Positions 1 through 6,279 are shown, counted from the stretch's first letter. The stretch: DNA of 6,279 nucleotides from JBKBXU01 sp046313675 (GCA_046313675.1 JBKBXU010000279.1:1-6279); one strand, 5' to 3'. Notes: a model not told the origin generated them from the letters alone. Numbers and translations are program-made.

Positions 1-1
1 C

Positions 2-2083
2 CGTGTGGTAACTTTTGGTTCGCAAGGATTGTTTAATGCGGGTCCTACTGTCACTCCTGGCGGTAATATTGGATGCCCGACTCCTGATGGAGATGTGATT
101 GCTGCTGGTACTTTAGGAAATAATAGTGCTGCTTGTAATAGTGGAGTTTGTGCCGGTAAAGATAATGCGGTAAATTATAGTCATACTCCTGTGTACGTTC
201 GTATAGCTGGCGGTGGATTTTTGGAAGGAATTACTCAGGTTTCTAAGGGTGATGGATGGTACTTTGCTATTGCAGCTAGTGGTGATGCCTATGCCTGGGG
301 ATTTAACAGAAGGGGAGAGTTAGGATTGGGTGATTATATTGATCGATGTCATGCTGTTCCTTTTGTCCTACCTGCTGGTTGTGATTTTACTTATCCTTGT
401 CCGGGACAGCCAAGGTTGGGTGCAGATCAGGTTGTTTGCCCTGTCTTTTCACAGGTATTACATTCTCAGGTTCCTCAAACCTATAATACGTATAAATACA
501 CTTGGGAATATAGGGCTAGTGCCGGAGATGCCTGGACTACCCTAGAATATGAAAGTGATGATATAAGCTATGATGCTGCTGAGCAATTGGGTGAGTATCG
601 GGTGGTGATTTCGGATGAAAGGTTATATGTTTCTTCACTTTGTGGTCCATGTCCATTAATGATAGATACCATTGTGTTTACCGAGCAGCCAAGCCCTTAT
701 GTGGTTACGGCGTGTAAGGATGATGCTGCGGAGTTAGCTGAATTTACCGTATTGGAACCTGAAGGTAGTGAGATAAAATGGTATACCGGGCCTACCGGTG
801 GCACAGAGCTAAATCCAAGTGATACTGATTCTACCATAATGGTACCTTTTACAAGTACCAATACTGGTTTAGGTGCTTGTGATATGGCTCTTTTCGCAGA
901 AGATATATCAAGTTTACAAGGAACCGTATTACCGGGTACTACTTCTGCTGAACTTGCCGCTTCCTTAGGAGTGGGTGGGGAAGCTTGCGGAGCTGGAAGC
1001 TGGACTGCTGATTGGGAGTCAAATACGCGAAATTATATGATGATTGAAGTGACACAAGATGTACGAATGACTGCGGCAAGTTTGATTACAGGAAGTGCCG
1101 GAAATGGAACTTTTGAAATAAGAATTTTCGACAATAATCCAACAGGTGGTCCTTATTGTGGTGGATGTACTCCTGCCGGAAGTAAAAATGCCCCTGGGAC
1201 TGTACGTTATACCTCTCCTGGACTCGTAGCGACAGTAACAAACAATCAAATTATAGAAGTACCTATGGATCATGAGCTGGAACCTGGGATTTATTGGATA
1301 GGTATCGCTGCTGATGGTGTCCAGGCAAGGTATTTTAACTGTGCAAAGACAATCAACAATACAGGGGCATATCCAACCTGGAATAATCCTTATTCCGATG
1401 ATACAGGAAGTGATGTTGTAACCGGCCTTATGGGCTTTAGAGATGGAAACTATGGAACAAGAGGTGCTGCTTTTAACATTAAATTCGAAACCGGTACAGG
1501 TTATACCTGTGGAAGAATTCTTGTATGTGTTGATAGTGATTGTGTTTTGCCAATTACGTTATTGAACTTTAATGCAGAGAAAGAAGGTAACAATGCTATC
1601 CTGCATTGGTCAACAGCTAATGAGCAAAACAGCAGTCATTTCGTGGTTCAAAAATCGCTTAACGGAAAAGATTTTGAATCTTTGGGTGAAGTCTCTGCCG
1701 CAGGATTTAGTAATACCATAAGAAATTATTCCTATACAGATGAGAATTTGGCTGCAGGTACTAATTATTATCGCTTAGCCCAATATGATGTTGATGGTTC
1801 ATTAACTATGAGTGATGTAGTAATTGTTAATACTGAAGCGGTAACGGGAATTAAGGTAATGCCGAATCCTAACAATGGTATTTTTAATGTTCTTATTGAA
1901 GGCAAAGGACAAAACCCTGTAAAGTTGATTTTACTTAATACTTTAGGACAAGTTGTTTCTCAAAATGAGGAAAACCCTAATACGATGGTTGAATTTAATT
2001 TCTCTAACCTTCCATCAGGAGTTTATTTCCTTCATGCTAAAACCGAAGATGGTAATTATGTTGAGAAAATAGTAATTGAATAA
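2..2083 (+). CDS. T9SS-sorted secreted surface protein with RCC1-type repeat, Ig-like and beta-sandwich regions (5' partial)
   Basis: The frame is already open at the window edge, so this is the C-terminal part of a longer protein; the in-frame GTG at position 5 is very unlikely to be the true start. Numbering residues from that GTG, about 62-125 form an RCC1-type repeat: a GDGWYFAIAASGDAYAWG core, then NRRGELGLGD, which fits the family pattern of G-x-H/Y-x-x-A-L then D-G-x-x-Y-x-W-G. Residues about 130-300 look like two cysteine-containing Ig-like modules (WYTGPTGGTEL near 259-269). About 335-500 is a probable beta-sandwich (EIRIFDNNPTGG, then EPGIYWIGIAADG). Residues 515-608 match the FN3-like segment that often precedes the sorting domain. 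The end, about 616-692, is a T9SS type A sorting domain: MPNPNNGIFNV, LGQVV, LPSGVYFLHA, KIVIE. Eighteen cysteines are visible, suggesting disulfides outside the cytoplasm. Export through the Sec pathway and T9SS to the cell surface or medium is inferred from the tail; the signal peptide is off the window. Ligand or activity is unknown. The gene ends with tandem stops, TAA-TAG. Confidence 0.88.
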   Translation, partial: RVVTFGSQGLFNAGPTVTPGGNIGCPTPDGDVIAAGTLGNNSAACNSGVCAGKDNAVNYSHTPVYVRIAGGGFLEGITQVSKGDGWYFAIAASGDAYAWGFNRRGELGLGDYIDRCHAVPFVLPAGCDFTYPCPGQPRLGADQVVCPVFSQVLHSQVPQTYNTYKYTWEYRASAGDAWTTLEYESDDISYDAAEQLGEYRVVISDERLYVSSLCGPCPLMIDTIVFTEQPSPYVVTACKDDAAELAEFTVLEPEGSEIKWYTGPTGGTELNPSDTDSTIMVPFTSTNTGLGACDMALFAEDISSLQGTVLPGTTSAELAASLGVGGEACGAGSWTADWESNTRNYMMIEVTQDVRMTAASLITGSAGNGTFEIRIFDNNPTGGPYCGGCTPAGSKNAPGTVRYTSPGLVATVTNNQIIEVPMDHELEPGIYWIGIAADGVQARYFNCAKTINNTGAYPTWNNPYSDDTGSDVVTGLMGFRDGNYGTRGAAFNIKFETGTGYTCGRILVCVDSDCVLPITLLNFNAEKEGNNAILHWSTANEQNSSHFVVQKSLNGKDFESLGEVSAAGFSNTIRNYSYTDENLAAGTNYYRLAQYDVDGSLTMSDVVIVNTEAVTGIKVMPNPNNGIFNVLIEGKGQNPVKLILLNTLGQVVSQNEENPNTMVEFNFSNLPSGVYFLHAKTEDGNYVEKIVIE

Positions 2084-2102
2084 TAGTCTTAATAATTTAT
2101 TA

Positions 2103-2136
2103 AAAGAGGGAGGTTATATTTGTAGCCTCCCTTTTT
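2103..2136 (+). terminator. Rho-independent terminator after the T9SS protein gene
   Basis: A stem pairs GGGAGG (2108-2113) with CCTCCC (2126-2131). It extends inward by a G-U pair and two A-U pairs to a six-base loop (2117-2122), and outward through the flanking A and T runs. A T-run (2132-2136) follows directly. It starts about 20 bp after the stop codon of the secreted-protein gene, so it should end that transcript and separate it from rqcH. The outer A/T pairing also gives some terminator potential on the opposite strand, but no gene is seen that would use it. Confidence 0.9.
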
Positions 2137-2165
2137 ATTTGGGGCTTTGTCTAAGAATATATTAA

Positions 2166-3716
2166 GTGCACAACAATTACTTTTTCATACAACACCTGGC
2201 TTCAGAGCTTAAAGAACGTTTACCCGGAAAAATTCTTCAGGAGTGTTTTAGTCAGACTAAGGAAGAATTACTACTCGGATTTGGTCCTGAGAGATTTTTT
2301 ATACAAGCGCACCTTGGCTCAGAGTTCTCTACCCTATCATTTCCGGATGAATTCCACAGGGCTAAAAAAAACTCTGTTAACCTTTTTGAAGAACTCATTG
2401 GAGAAAAGGTTGAAGATGTAAAAGCAATTAAAGGAGAAAGGGCTTTTAAGCTTTGTTTTAGCAGTGGATTTACTCTTCTTTTTAAACTTTTTGGAAATCG
2501 CTCTAACATCCTTCTTTATCATCACGAGGAACTGCAAAAGCTGTTTAAAAACAAATTAAAACAAGACCTTTCACTCAATCCCGATCAGCTTCCTCGAAGT
2601 ATCAATTATTCTGACCCGGACTATAGTTTGAGATTGAATGATTTAATGAAAGAAGTTCCTGTTCTTGGCCCGGAAGTGAAAGCCTATCTGGAAAGCAGGG
2701 CGTTTAATGAAAAAGATGTATCTGAAAGGGGGAAACTATATTCAGAGCTATTAGACAATCTCTTAAATCCTACATTTTATCTCCTACAGGAGAATGGATA
2801 TGTCCGGTTGTCATTGATCGGGGAGGGGGAGGTTGTTGAAAGCTACTCTTCTGCTTTGGCTGTTGCTACAGCTTTCTATCGAGCCTGGTATCGGGTGAAT
2901 TATTTGAGGAAAACCAAAGATCTGCTTAATCGAAAAATATCTTCTTTGATCACCAAAACCGAAAACTACCTGAAAATTGCTTATGATAAGCTTCTGGAAT
3001 TATCAGAGAAAGAATCTCCTTCTCAAATAGCGGATGTAATAATGGCTAATTTGCATGCCATAAAAAATAGCAGAGGTGATGTTAGTCTTCATAATTTCTA
3101 TACCGATTCAAGCATTACCATTCATTTAAAACAGGATCAGAGTCCCCAAAAGTATGCTGAACAATTGTATCGTAAAGCAAAGCAAAGACCTTTGGAAATA
3201 CAGAAAGCTGAGGAACGTATTAGTCATACCGAGAACCTACTTTTGGAGTTAAGGGATGACCTGAAAAGTGTTCAATCGTCAGAATATTTTAAAGGACTGG
3301 AACCCTTTTTGGATAAATATTCAAAATCATCAAACCAAAGTAACGAAAGCCTTTCCGCTGAAGAAAGGTTCAAACATATTGAATTCATGGGGTTTCACAT
3401 ATATATTGGAAAAAGTTCGGCTAACAATGACATTCTTACACAAAAGTTTGCACGAAAAGATGATCTATGGTTGCATGCTAAGGACGTTTCCGGTTCGCAT
3501 GTGGTCATAAAACAGCAGGCTGGAAAAAACTTTCCCAAACCGGTCATTGAAAAGGCAGCTTCACTTGCTGCTTATTACTCCAAACGGCGTAATGATTCAC
3601 TCTGCCCCGTGATCGTGACAGAAAAGAAGTATGTAAGGAAAATTAAAGGTGCTCCTGCCGGTGCTGTAAAGGTGGATAGGGAAACGGTTGTAATGGTTAT
3701 TCCGAAAGATATTTGA
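2166..3716 (+). CDS. rqcH: Ribosome-associated quality control protein RqcH (NFACT family; older name fibronectin-binding protein FbpA-like)
   Basis: This is the bacterial homologue of eukaryotic Rqc2/NEMF. In the family it binds stalled 50S-peptidyl-tRNA complexes and recruits tRNA-Ala to add C-terminal alanine tails that mark nascent chains for degradation. The 516-aa product has the family order. The NFACT-N domain starts MHNNYFFI and contains GERAFKL (90-96) and FGNRSNILLY (109-118). A helix-hairpin-helix-like stretch with VLGPEVKAYL follows (166-175). Two charged helical stretches (about 243-282 and 328-372) fit the coiled-coil arm. The NFACT-R (DUF814) domain is at about 402-513, with FARKDDLWLHAKDVSGSHVV (428-447) and KGAPAGAV (494-501). 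The length is somewhat below that of Firmicute RqcH (about 570 aa). The GTG start is chosen because its product begins MHNNY, the usual N-terminus of Bacteroidota members; no Shine-Dalgarno is visible. At the position of the functional Asp-Arg pair there is Glu91-Arg92. The gene probably has its own promoter after the upstream terminator, but no clear promoter motif was found. Family assignment is very sure; alanine tailing is inferred from the family. Confidence 0.95.
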   Translation: MHNNYFFIQHLASELKERLPGKILQECFSQTKEELLLGFGPERFFIQAHLGSEFSTLSFPDEFHRAKKNSVNLFEELIGEKVEDVKAIKGERAFKLCFSSGFTLLFKLFGNRSNILLYHHEELQKLFKNKLKQDLSLNPDQLPRSINYSDPDYSLRLNDLMKEVPVLGPEVKAYLESRAFNEKDVSERGKLYSELLDNLLNPTFYLLQENGYVRLSLIGEGEVVESYSSALAVATAFYRAWYRVNYLRKTKDLLNRKISSLITKTENYLKIAYDKLLELSEKESPSQIADVIMANLHAIKNSRGDVSLHNFYTDSSITIHLKQDQSPQKYAEQLYRKAKQRPLEIQKAEERISHTENLLLELRDDLKSVQSSEYFKGLEPFLDKYSKSSNQSNESLSAEERFKHIEFMGFHIYIGKSSANNDILTQKFARKDDLWLHAKDVSGSHVVIKQQAGKNFPKPVIEKAASLAAYYSKRRNDSLCPVIVTEKKYVRKIKGAPAGAVKVDRETVVMVIPKDI

Positions 3717-3742
3717 TTTATACTTTTTTATTTATATCTTAA
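3712..3742 (+). promoter_or_regulatory. Possible Bacteroidota-type promoter for the small lipoprotein gene
   Basis: TTTG at 3712-3715 overlaps the rqcH stop codon. It is followed after 19 bp by TATCTTAA (3735-3742), a partial match to the Bacteroidota -7 element TAnnTTTG that lacks the final TG. The spacing equals the consensus, and the predicted transcript start would fall shortly before the ATG at 3761. In a region this AT-rich such a match can occur by chance, and read-through from rqcH is an equally good explanation for expression. Confidence 0.22.
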
Positions 3743-3760
3743 ACAAAATGTTGAAAATTT

Positions 3761-4129
3761 ATGAAGTATAATTATATCCTTATTTGCCTTCTTTTAAGTT
3801 TTTTCTCTTGTTCAGAAAAAAGAGCCGAGATTATTGAAAGTTCACCGGAGTCTAACGTTCAGGTTCTAATTAAAGGTGTAAAGCCTAATTTAATAGATCC
3901 TTTTCATGTGGAAATAACCATTCAAGGCTACGGTAGTTCGGAAACGATATCCACGGATATCCATAGCAAGGATTTAAATGCGTCCAATGTTGTTTTTAAC
4001 TGGCTTTCTGAGAACGAATGCTTTTTTACCTTTCATCAGCAAGATAATACGATCAGGCGTATGCATTTAATGATTGATGAGCGCCAGGTTCTTTTACAGG
4101 AAGATGGTAGCAATTCAGTTTCAAATTAA
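3761..4129 (+). CDS. Small putative lipoprotein of unknown function
   Basis: This encodes 122 aa. The N-terminus MKYNYILICLLLSFFSCSEK is a type II signal peptide: a short basic start, a hydrophobic core, then Cys17 as the probable lipidated residue. The lipobox (FFS-C) is looser than the classical L-A-G-C, as is common in Bacteroidota. The mature part (about 105 aa) is soluble, with alternating hydrophobic residues suggesting a small beta-rich domain (VQVLIKG, FHVEITIQGYG, VVFNWL, ECFFTF). No known family or catalytic motif is recognised. Anchoring to the inner or outer membrane facing the periplasm is inferred from the signal. It lies 44 bp after rqcH on the same strand, so co-transcription is possible, but nothing links the functions. 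Its stop codon shares TTAA (4126-4129) with the stop codon of the opposing gene. Confidence 0.75.
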   Translation: MKYNYILICLLLSFFSCSEKRAEIIESSPESNVQVLIKGVKPNLIDPFHVEITIQGYGSSETISTDIHSKDLNASNVVFNWLSENECFFTFHQQDNTIRRMHLMIDERQVLLQEDGSNSVSN

Positions 4130-4872
4130 TTAAGAAACAACTTGTCAAGGTCAGCCGTTAATTCCTGTAATGTTTTGGTCTTATGTGCTGACCGGACGCC
4201 TTTATTAATTTTGAACCATAAACTTTCTCCGGGATCCAGAAAAACACCTGTTTCTTTTGGAGTATCTTCCAGGGCTTCTTCATAATTATAGTCCAGAGAA
4301 TAAAGTTTCTGGAAAAATTCCTTCAGGTCATTCCAGACAAAGGTATTTTTATGAGCTGTACCATTTGCTTTAAGCAGCACTTCCCGGTTTTTAAAGTCCG
4401 GTGTTATTTCAAGCAGAGAACTTGAACCCTCTTTTATCTTAAGGTATTTAACGGTTAATGGAATATGCTTTTCTGTATTTGCATAAACAGCCTGAATTAA
4501 TTCCTCAATAATATAAGCTGCCTCATGAGATTTGTCAATGAGTCCTTTATGGATAACACCTGAGTTGTTTTCTACTTTTACTTCTATTTCCGAAGTTTTT
4601 TTATTCTGGAATTTGATGTCCTGAAGTGCATTTTTCATTACTGTCAGCCATACAGGTTTTAATGTTCCGTTCCATTCAAAATCATCATCGGTTGAAAAAC
4701 CTTCATCATATATTTCTTCTTCGGACAGCTCTTCACGATCTACATAGGTGACTTTAAAGTTTATGTACAATTCATTTTTCTGAGGTTTTCCTGTGATATG
4801 AAAAATGTGTGAATATGGAGCGGGCAATTCGCTTTGGTCATAAATGATCTCGAAGAGGGTAAAGTCTGACAT
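4126..4872 (-). CDS. Conserved-looking hypothetical acidic protein, probably co-transcribed with menE
   Basis: This 248-aa product has no signal peptide or membrane segment, so it is presumably cytoplasmic. I do not recognise the family. A very acidic stretch spans about 46-66 (DREELSEEEIYDEGFSTDDD). A probable helix at 114-132 (KSHEAAYIIEELIQAVYANT) and amphipathic strands in 138-170 (PLTVKYLKI, LLEITPDF, REVLLKANG) suggest a mixed alpha/beta fold. The C-terminal part has FFQKLYSLDYNYEEALEDTP (186-205) and ends in a leucine-rich helix. Its ATG is 6 bp after the menE stop, with no space for a separate promoter, which argues for one transcript. It is not a recognisable menaquinone enzyme (not MenA, B, C, D, F or H). 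Codon use looks like that of its neighbours. A role in menaquinone synthesis would be a guess from position alone. Confidence 0.8.
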   Translation of the reverse strand: MSDFTLFEIIYDQSELPAPYSHIFHITGKPQKNELYINFKVTYVDREELSEEEIYDEGFSTDDDFEWNGTLKPVWLTVMKNALQDIKFQNKKTSEIEVKVENNSGVIHKGLIDKSHEAAYIIEELIQAVYANTEKHIPLTVKYLKIKEGSSSLLEITPDFKNREVLLKANGTAHKNTFVWNDLKEFFQKLYSLDYNYEEALEDTPKETGVFLDPGESLWFKINKGVRSAHKTKTLQELTADLDKLFLN

Positions 4873-4878
4873 ATTATA

Positions 4879-6012
4879 TTATAAATTAACTATTAGCTGT
4901 TTCGTTTTCTTTCGGTTTATTTTTCCCGTAGGGGTCATAGCAAAAGATGGTATACAATAGATATGTTTAGGTACCGTATAGCGATTCAGATTCTGAGATA
5001 AAATGGAAGTTATCTCCTCCTCAATATTATCTTTTGATTCTATTATAAGTATACATTTTTCTCCTAATTTTTGATCCGGTAATGAGGAAACAAAGAATTG
5101 AAAACATTTGCCGTAAGAGGCCAGTATATCCCCTATTTCATTTTCTAATTGTTCTCCATTAATTTTGATGCCCCCACTATTAATGACATTGTCTATTCTG
5201 CCTAAATAAATAAAGTTTCGGTTATCCACTATTTCAACCAGGTCGTTGGTAACAATAGGTTGGTACAAAGTACATGGTGCTGCCACAACAAGACACCCCC
5301 TGGAGTCACTTGAGATTTGTACATCATCAAGGATCGTATACAGATTGTTGTCTAAGTTATCGTGCAGATTTTGCAAGGCAATATGAGATACCGTTTCTGT
5401 CATTCCGAAAGTACTATAAACTTTCGTTGTGAGGTGTTTCCTGCATAAATTTTTCAGTTCCTTGTTTACCGGAGCTCCTCCAATAAGCAAGGCTTTTGCC
5501 TTATTAAGAATAATTGAAGATGTTTCCGTTGAATGTTTCAGCATCTCGTAAAGCTGAATAGGCGCAAAAGCGGAAAAGTCAAAGCAGAAGTCATTGTTGA
5601 TATTTTGTAAAGGCTTTGCTGTAGGTGGAACAGCAATTAACTCCATATCTATTTCCATTGCCCGAACCATCATCATAACCCCACCAATAAATGCTGGATT
5701 GAGGCAAAGAAAAGCTTTATCACCTTTTTCAAGCTTTAAAGCTTTGGCGGTCATATGTGCGCTTGCAATCATTTGTTTGCGCTGTATAGTGATAGGCTTA
5801 GGCAATCCGGTTGAACCGGAGGTATGAAAAATAAATTCTTTTTTTCCATTCAGCCAATCCCTGCAAAAAACAGCAGCTTCCGGATAGTTTTCAGGAATCT
5901 GAAAATACATCATTTTGCGGACATTTGTTTTGCGGTTAAAGCTAAATTTTAATACTTGGTAAAGTAACGTAAAGTAGCTAACTTTTGAAAGCAGCACGAA
6001 AGCCTTATGCAT
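4879..6012 (-). CDS. menE: o-Succinylbenzoate-CoA ligase (MenE), AMP-binding enzyme
   Basis: MenE activates o-succinylbenzoate with ATP and CoA to o-succinylbenzoyl-CoA, the substrate of MenB, in cytoplasmic menaquinone synthesis. The ANL-superfamily motifs are in order: P-loop TSGSTGLPK (64-72), STFGMTE (200-206) with the adenine/Mg-contact Thr-Glu, TNDLVEI (255-261), LGRIDNVINSGGIKING (270-286) carrying the hinge region, and PTGKINRK (361-368) with adenylation lysine K364. FCRDWLNG (49-56) and the MMMVRAME stretch (113-120) resemble Bacteroidota MenE rather than longer acyl-CoA synthetases. At 377 aa or less it is much shorter than the E. coli or Bacillus enzymes (about 450-490 aa), because little precedes the P-loop; this is usual in Bacteroidota. 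The start is uncertain. The first ATG has AAGGAAGG 8 bp upstream, yet residues 1-33 are basic and hydrophobic and unlike MenE. The ATG pair at 5913 and 5910 (Met34/Met35) would give about 343-344 aa. No other men gene is in the window. The downstream gene follows after 6 bp. Confidence 0.93.
   Translation of the reverse strand: MHKAFVLLSKVSYFTLLYQVLKFSFNRKTNVRKMMYFQIPENYPEAAVFCRDWLNGKKEFIFHTSGSTGLPKPITIQRKQMIASAHMTAKALKLEKGDKAFLCLNPAFIGGVMMMVRAMEIDMELIAVPPTAKPLQNINNDFCFDFSAFAPIQLYEMLKHSTETSSIILNKAKALLIGGAPVNKELKNLCRKHLTTKVYSTFGMTETVSHIALQNLHDNLDNNLYTILDDVQISSDSRGCLVVAAPCTLYQPIVTNDLVEIVDNRNFIYLGRIDNVINSGGIKINGEQLENEIGDILASYGKCFQFFVSSLPDQKLGEKCILIIESKDNIEEEITSILSQNLNRYTVPKHIYCIPSFAMTPTGKINRKKTKQLIVNL
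5959..5976. repeat. Two direct copies of GTAAAGTA, 10 bp apart
   Basis: GTAAAGTA occurs at 5959-5966 and again at 5969-5976, so the copies are offset by one turn of the DNA helix. If menE starts at Met34 (5913), this pair lies about 45-65 bp upstream of the start codon, where a regulator could bind. If it starts at 6012 the repeat is simply coding. A 7-of-8 match to the Bacteroidota -7 element (TAGCTTTA on the minus strand, 5944-5937) sits between the repeat and Met34, without a clear -33 partner. Chance is a real possibility in AT-rich DNA. Confidence 0.25.
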
Positions 6013-6017
6013 ATTTC

Positions 6018-6029
6018 ATTCCTTCCTTA
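6018..6029 (-). promoter_or_regulatory. Shine-Dalgarno-like sequence before the first possible menE start
   Basis: On the minus strand AAGGAAGG lies 8 bases before the ATG at 6012. This is ideal Shine-Dalgarno spacing and the only such sequence before a gene in this window. Bacteroidota rarely depend on this signal, so it supports the long start only moderately. It matters because the sequence of the extra 33 residues does not. Confidence 0.4.
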
Positions 6030-6096
6030 ATTCTGGGTAGAATGCTAATATCGTCCGGGATTATTTAGGTAATTTTAAAAATTGTACTTCAATTTA

Positions 6097-6134
6097 TTTT
6101 TTTCTTTTTTTGCCTATCCAAAAAAAGAAAGAAA
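6097..6134. repeat. AT-rich inverted repeat (hairpin) upstream of menE
   Basis: A pyrimidine run of seven T, one C and seven T (6097-6111) faces a purine run of the complementary pattern (6120-6134) across the eight-base spacer GCCTATCC (6112-6119). Eleven pairs next to the loop are perfect; the arm extends to 15 with a single G-T mismatch. It lies about 85 bp before the first menE ATG and may act as a weak terminator for transcripts from beyond 6279 or as part of a dispersed repeat. Confidence 0.6.
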
Positions 6135-6146
6135 AAAAGGACACCA

Positions 6147-6164
6147 TTCCGATAGTTATCGGAA
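6147..6164. repeat. Perfect palindrome TTCCGATA-GT-TATCGGAA
   Basis: Two 8-bp arms flank a two-base centre. Relatives of the CCGATAG-CTATCGG palindrome occur repeatedly in some Bacteroidota genomes; that is from memory and unverified here. It could be a regulator site, a hairpin in RNA, or part of an interspersed repeat. Confidence 0.55.
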
Positions 6165-6208
6165 AAAGCCAAATTTCTGCCCGCTAAACCCACAAGGCTC
6201 CCCGCCGG

Positions 6209-6261
6209 AAAAATGCCTTAACTGTGTAGTAGTGGCCAGTTTCTGCCAGAACGGCATTTTT
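6209..6261. repeat. Inverted repeat AAAAATGCC / GGCATTTTT, possible bidirectional terminator-like structure
   Basis: Perfect 9-bp arms at 6209-6217 and 6253-6261 enclose 35 bases, inside which TGGC (6233-6236) and GCCA (6245-6248) can pair to make a smaller nested hairpin. Each strand ends in a short T-run after the G-C part. The long loop makes it a poor intrinsic terminator. Position at the window edge leaves open that it belongs to a gene or repeat continuing beyond 6279. Confidence 0.4.
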
Positions 6262-6279
6262 AAAAGTCCGCCTTTCGCA

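Larger units (their letters stand above)
6097..6279. other. Non-coding structured segment, candidate interspersed repeat
   Basis: The segment combines an AT-rich hairpin, a perfect palindrome and a longer inverted repeat in 183 bp. It is locally more GC-rich (6176-6210) than the AT-rich DNA on the menE side. Only short reading frames cross it; the longest on the minus strand ends at 6156 and is open to the window edge for 40 codons. The concentration of dyads with no gene suggests a dispersed repeat or a structured 3' region of a neighbouring transcript. No second copy is visible inside this window, so repeat status is an inference. Confidence 0.35.

Noticed and set aside
1019..1273. An 84-codon minus-strand frame opposite the T9SS protein gene
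   Set aside because: It is a shadow of the real gene, with composition unlike a folded protein and no start signal.
2115..2122. TATATTTG, a perfect match to the Bacteroidota -7 promoter element before rqcH
   Set aside because: It lies in the inner stem and loop of the terminator and has no TTG-type -33 element at the right distance.
3946..3963. Direct repeat GATATCCA twice, 10 bp apart, which also forms a small dyad
   Set aside because: It lies inside the lipoprotein coding frame, is explained by the codons for ISTDIH, and is short enough to be chance.
5594..5827. A 77-codon plus-strand frame opposite menE
   Set aside because: It is the antisense shadow of a well-supported enzyme gene and has no family features.
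6156..6278. A 40-codon minus-strand reading frame open to the window edge, with an internal ATG giving a 33-residue product
   Set aside because: It crosses the inverted repeats and has low-complexity composition with no recognised domain. A second overlapping frame is open for 31 codons as well, so neither stands out. It could still be the tail of a gene beyond the edge.
1..6279. CRISPR array, tRNA or rRNA genes, transposase, phage or toxin-antitoxin genes
   Set aside because: No regularly spaced repeats, no cloverleaf or rRNA signature, and no mobile-element or defence protein motifs were seen on either strand.

Overview
The window looks like chromosomal DNA from a Bacteroidota bacterium, most likely in the Cytophagia/Cytophagales direction. 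Four things point there: a secreted protein with a type IX secretion (T9SS) type A C-terminal sorting domain, a short Bacteroidota-style MenE, a lack of Shine-Dalgarno sequences before most genes, and AT-rich intergenic DNA. The order-level placement is an inference from the look of the proteins and was not tested by a search.

Layout. Positions 2-2083 (+) hold the 3' part of a large T9SS-exported surface protein whose 5' end lies outside the window. It has an RCC1-type repeat, Ig-like and beta-sandwich regions, and a C-terminal sorting domain. A strong rho-independent terminator (about 2103-2136) follows. Next is a complete NFACT-family gene, rqcH (2166-3716, +, GTG start), the bacterial ribosome-associated quality control factor. 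It is followed 44 bp later by a small lipoprotein gene of unknown function (3761-4129, +). On the minus strand, converging on the lipoprotein gene, lie menE (4879-6012) and, 6 bp downstream of it, an unrecognised 248-aa acidic protein (4126-4872). The convergent genes share a TTAA at their stop codons, with no intergenic space. The last 267 bp (6013-6279) have no convincing gene. They hold an AT-rich hairpin, a perfect CCGATA-GT-TATCGG palindrome and a long-range inverted repeat, and may be an interspersed repeat.

How the genes fit together. The genes do not form one pathway. The T9SS protein is insulated from rqcH by the terminator. rqcH (rescue of stalled 60S-like/50S peptidyl-tRNA complexes) and menE (menaquinone synthesis) are unrelated housekeeping functions on opposite strands. 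The only likely co-transcribed pair is menE plus the 248-aa protein. I found no evidence for an undescribed multi-gene system. The items most worth a second look are the uncharacterised partner of menE, the Glu-Arg in place of the canonical Asp-Arg in RqcH, and the structured 3' edge of the window.
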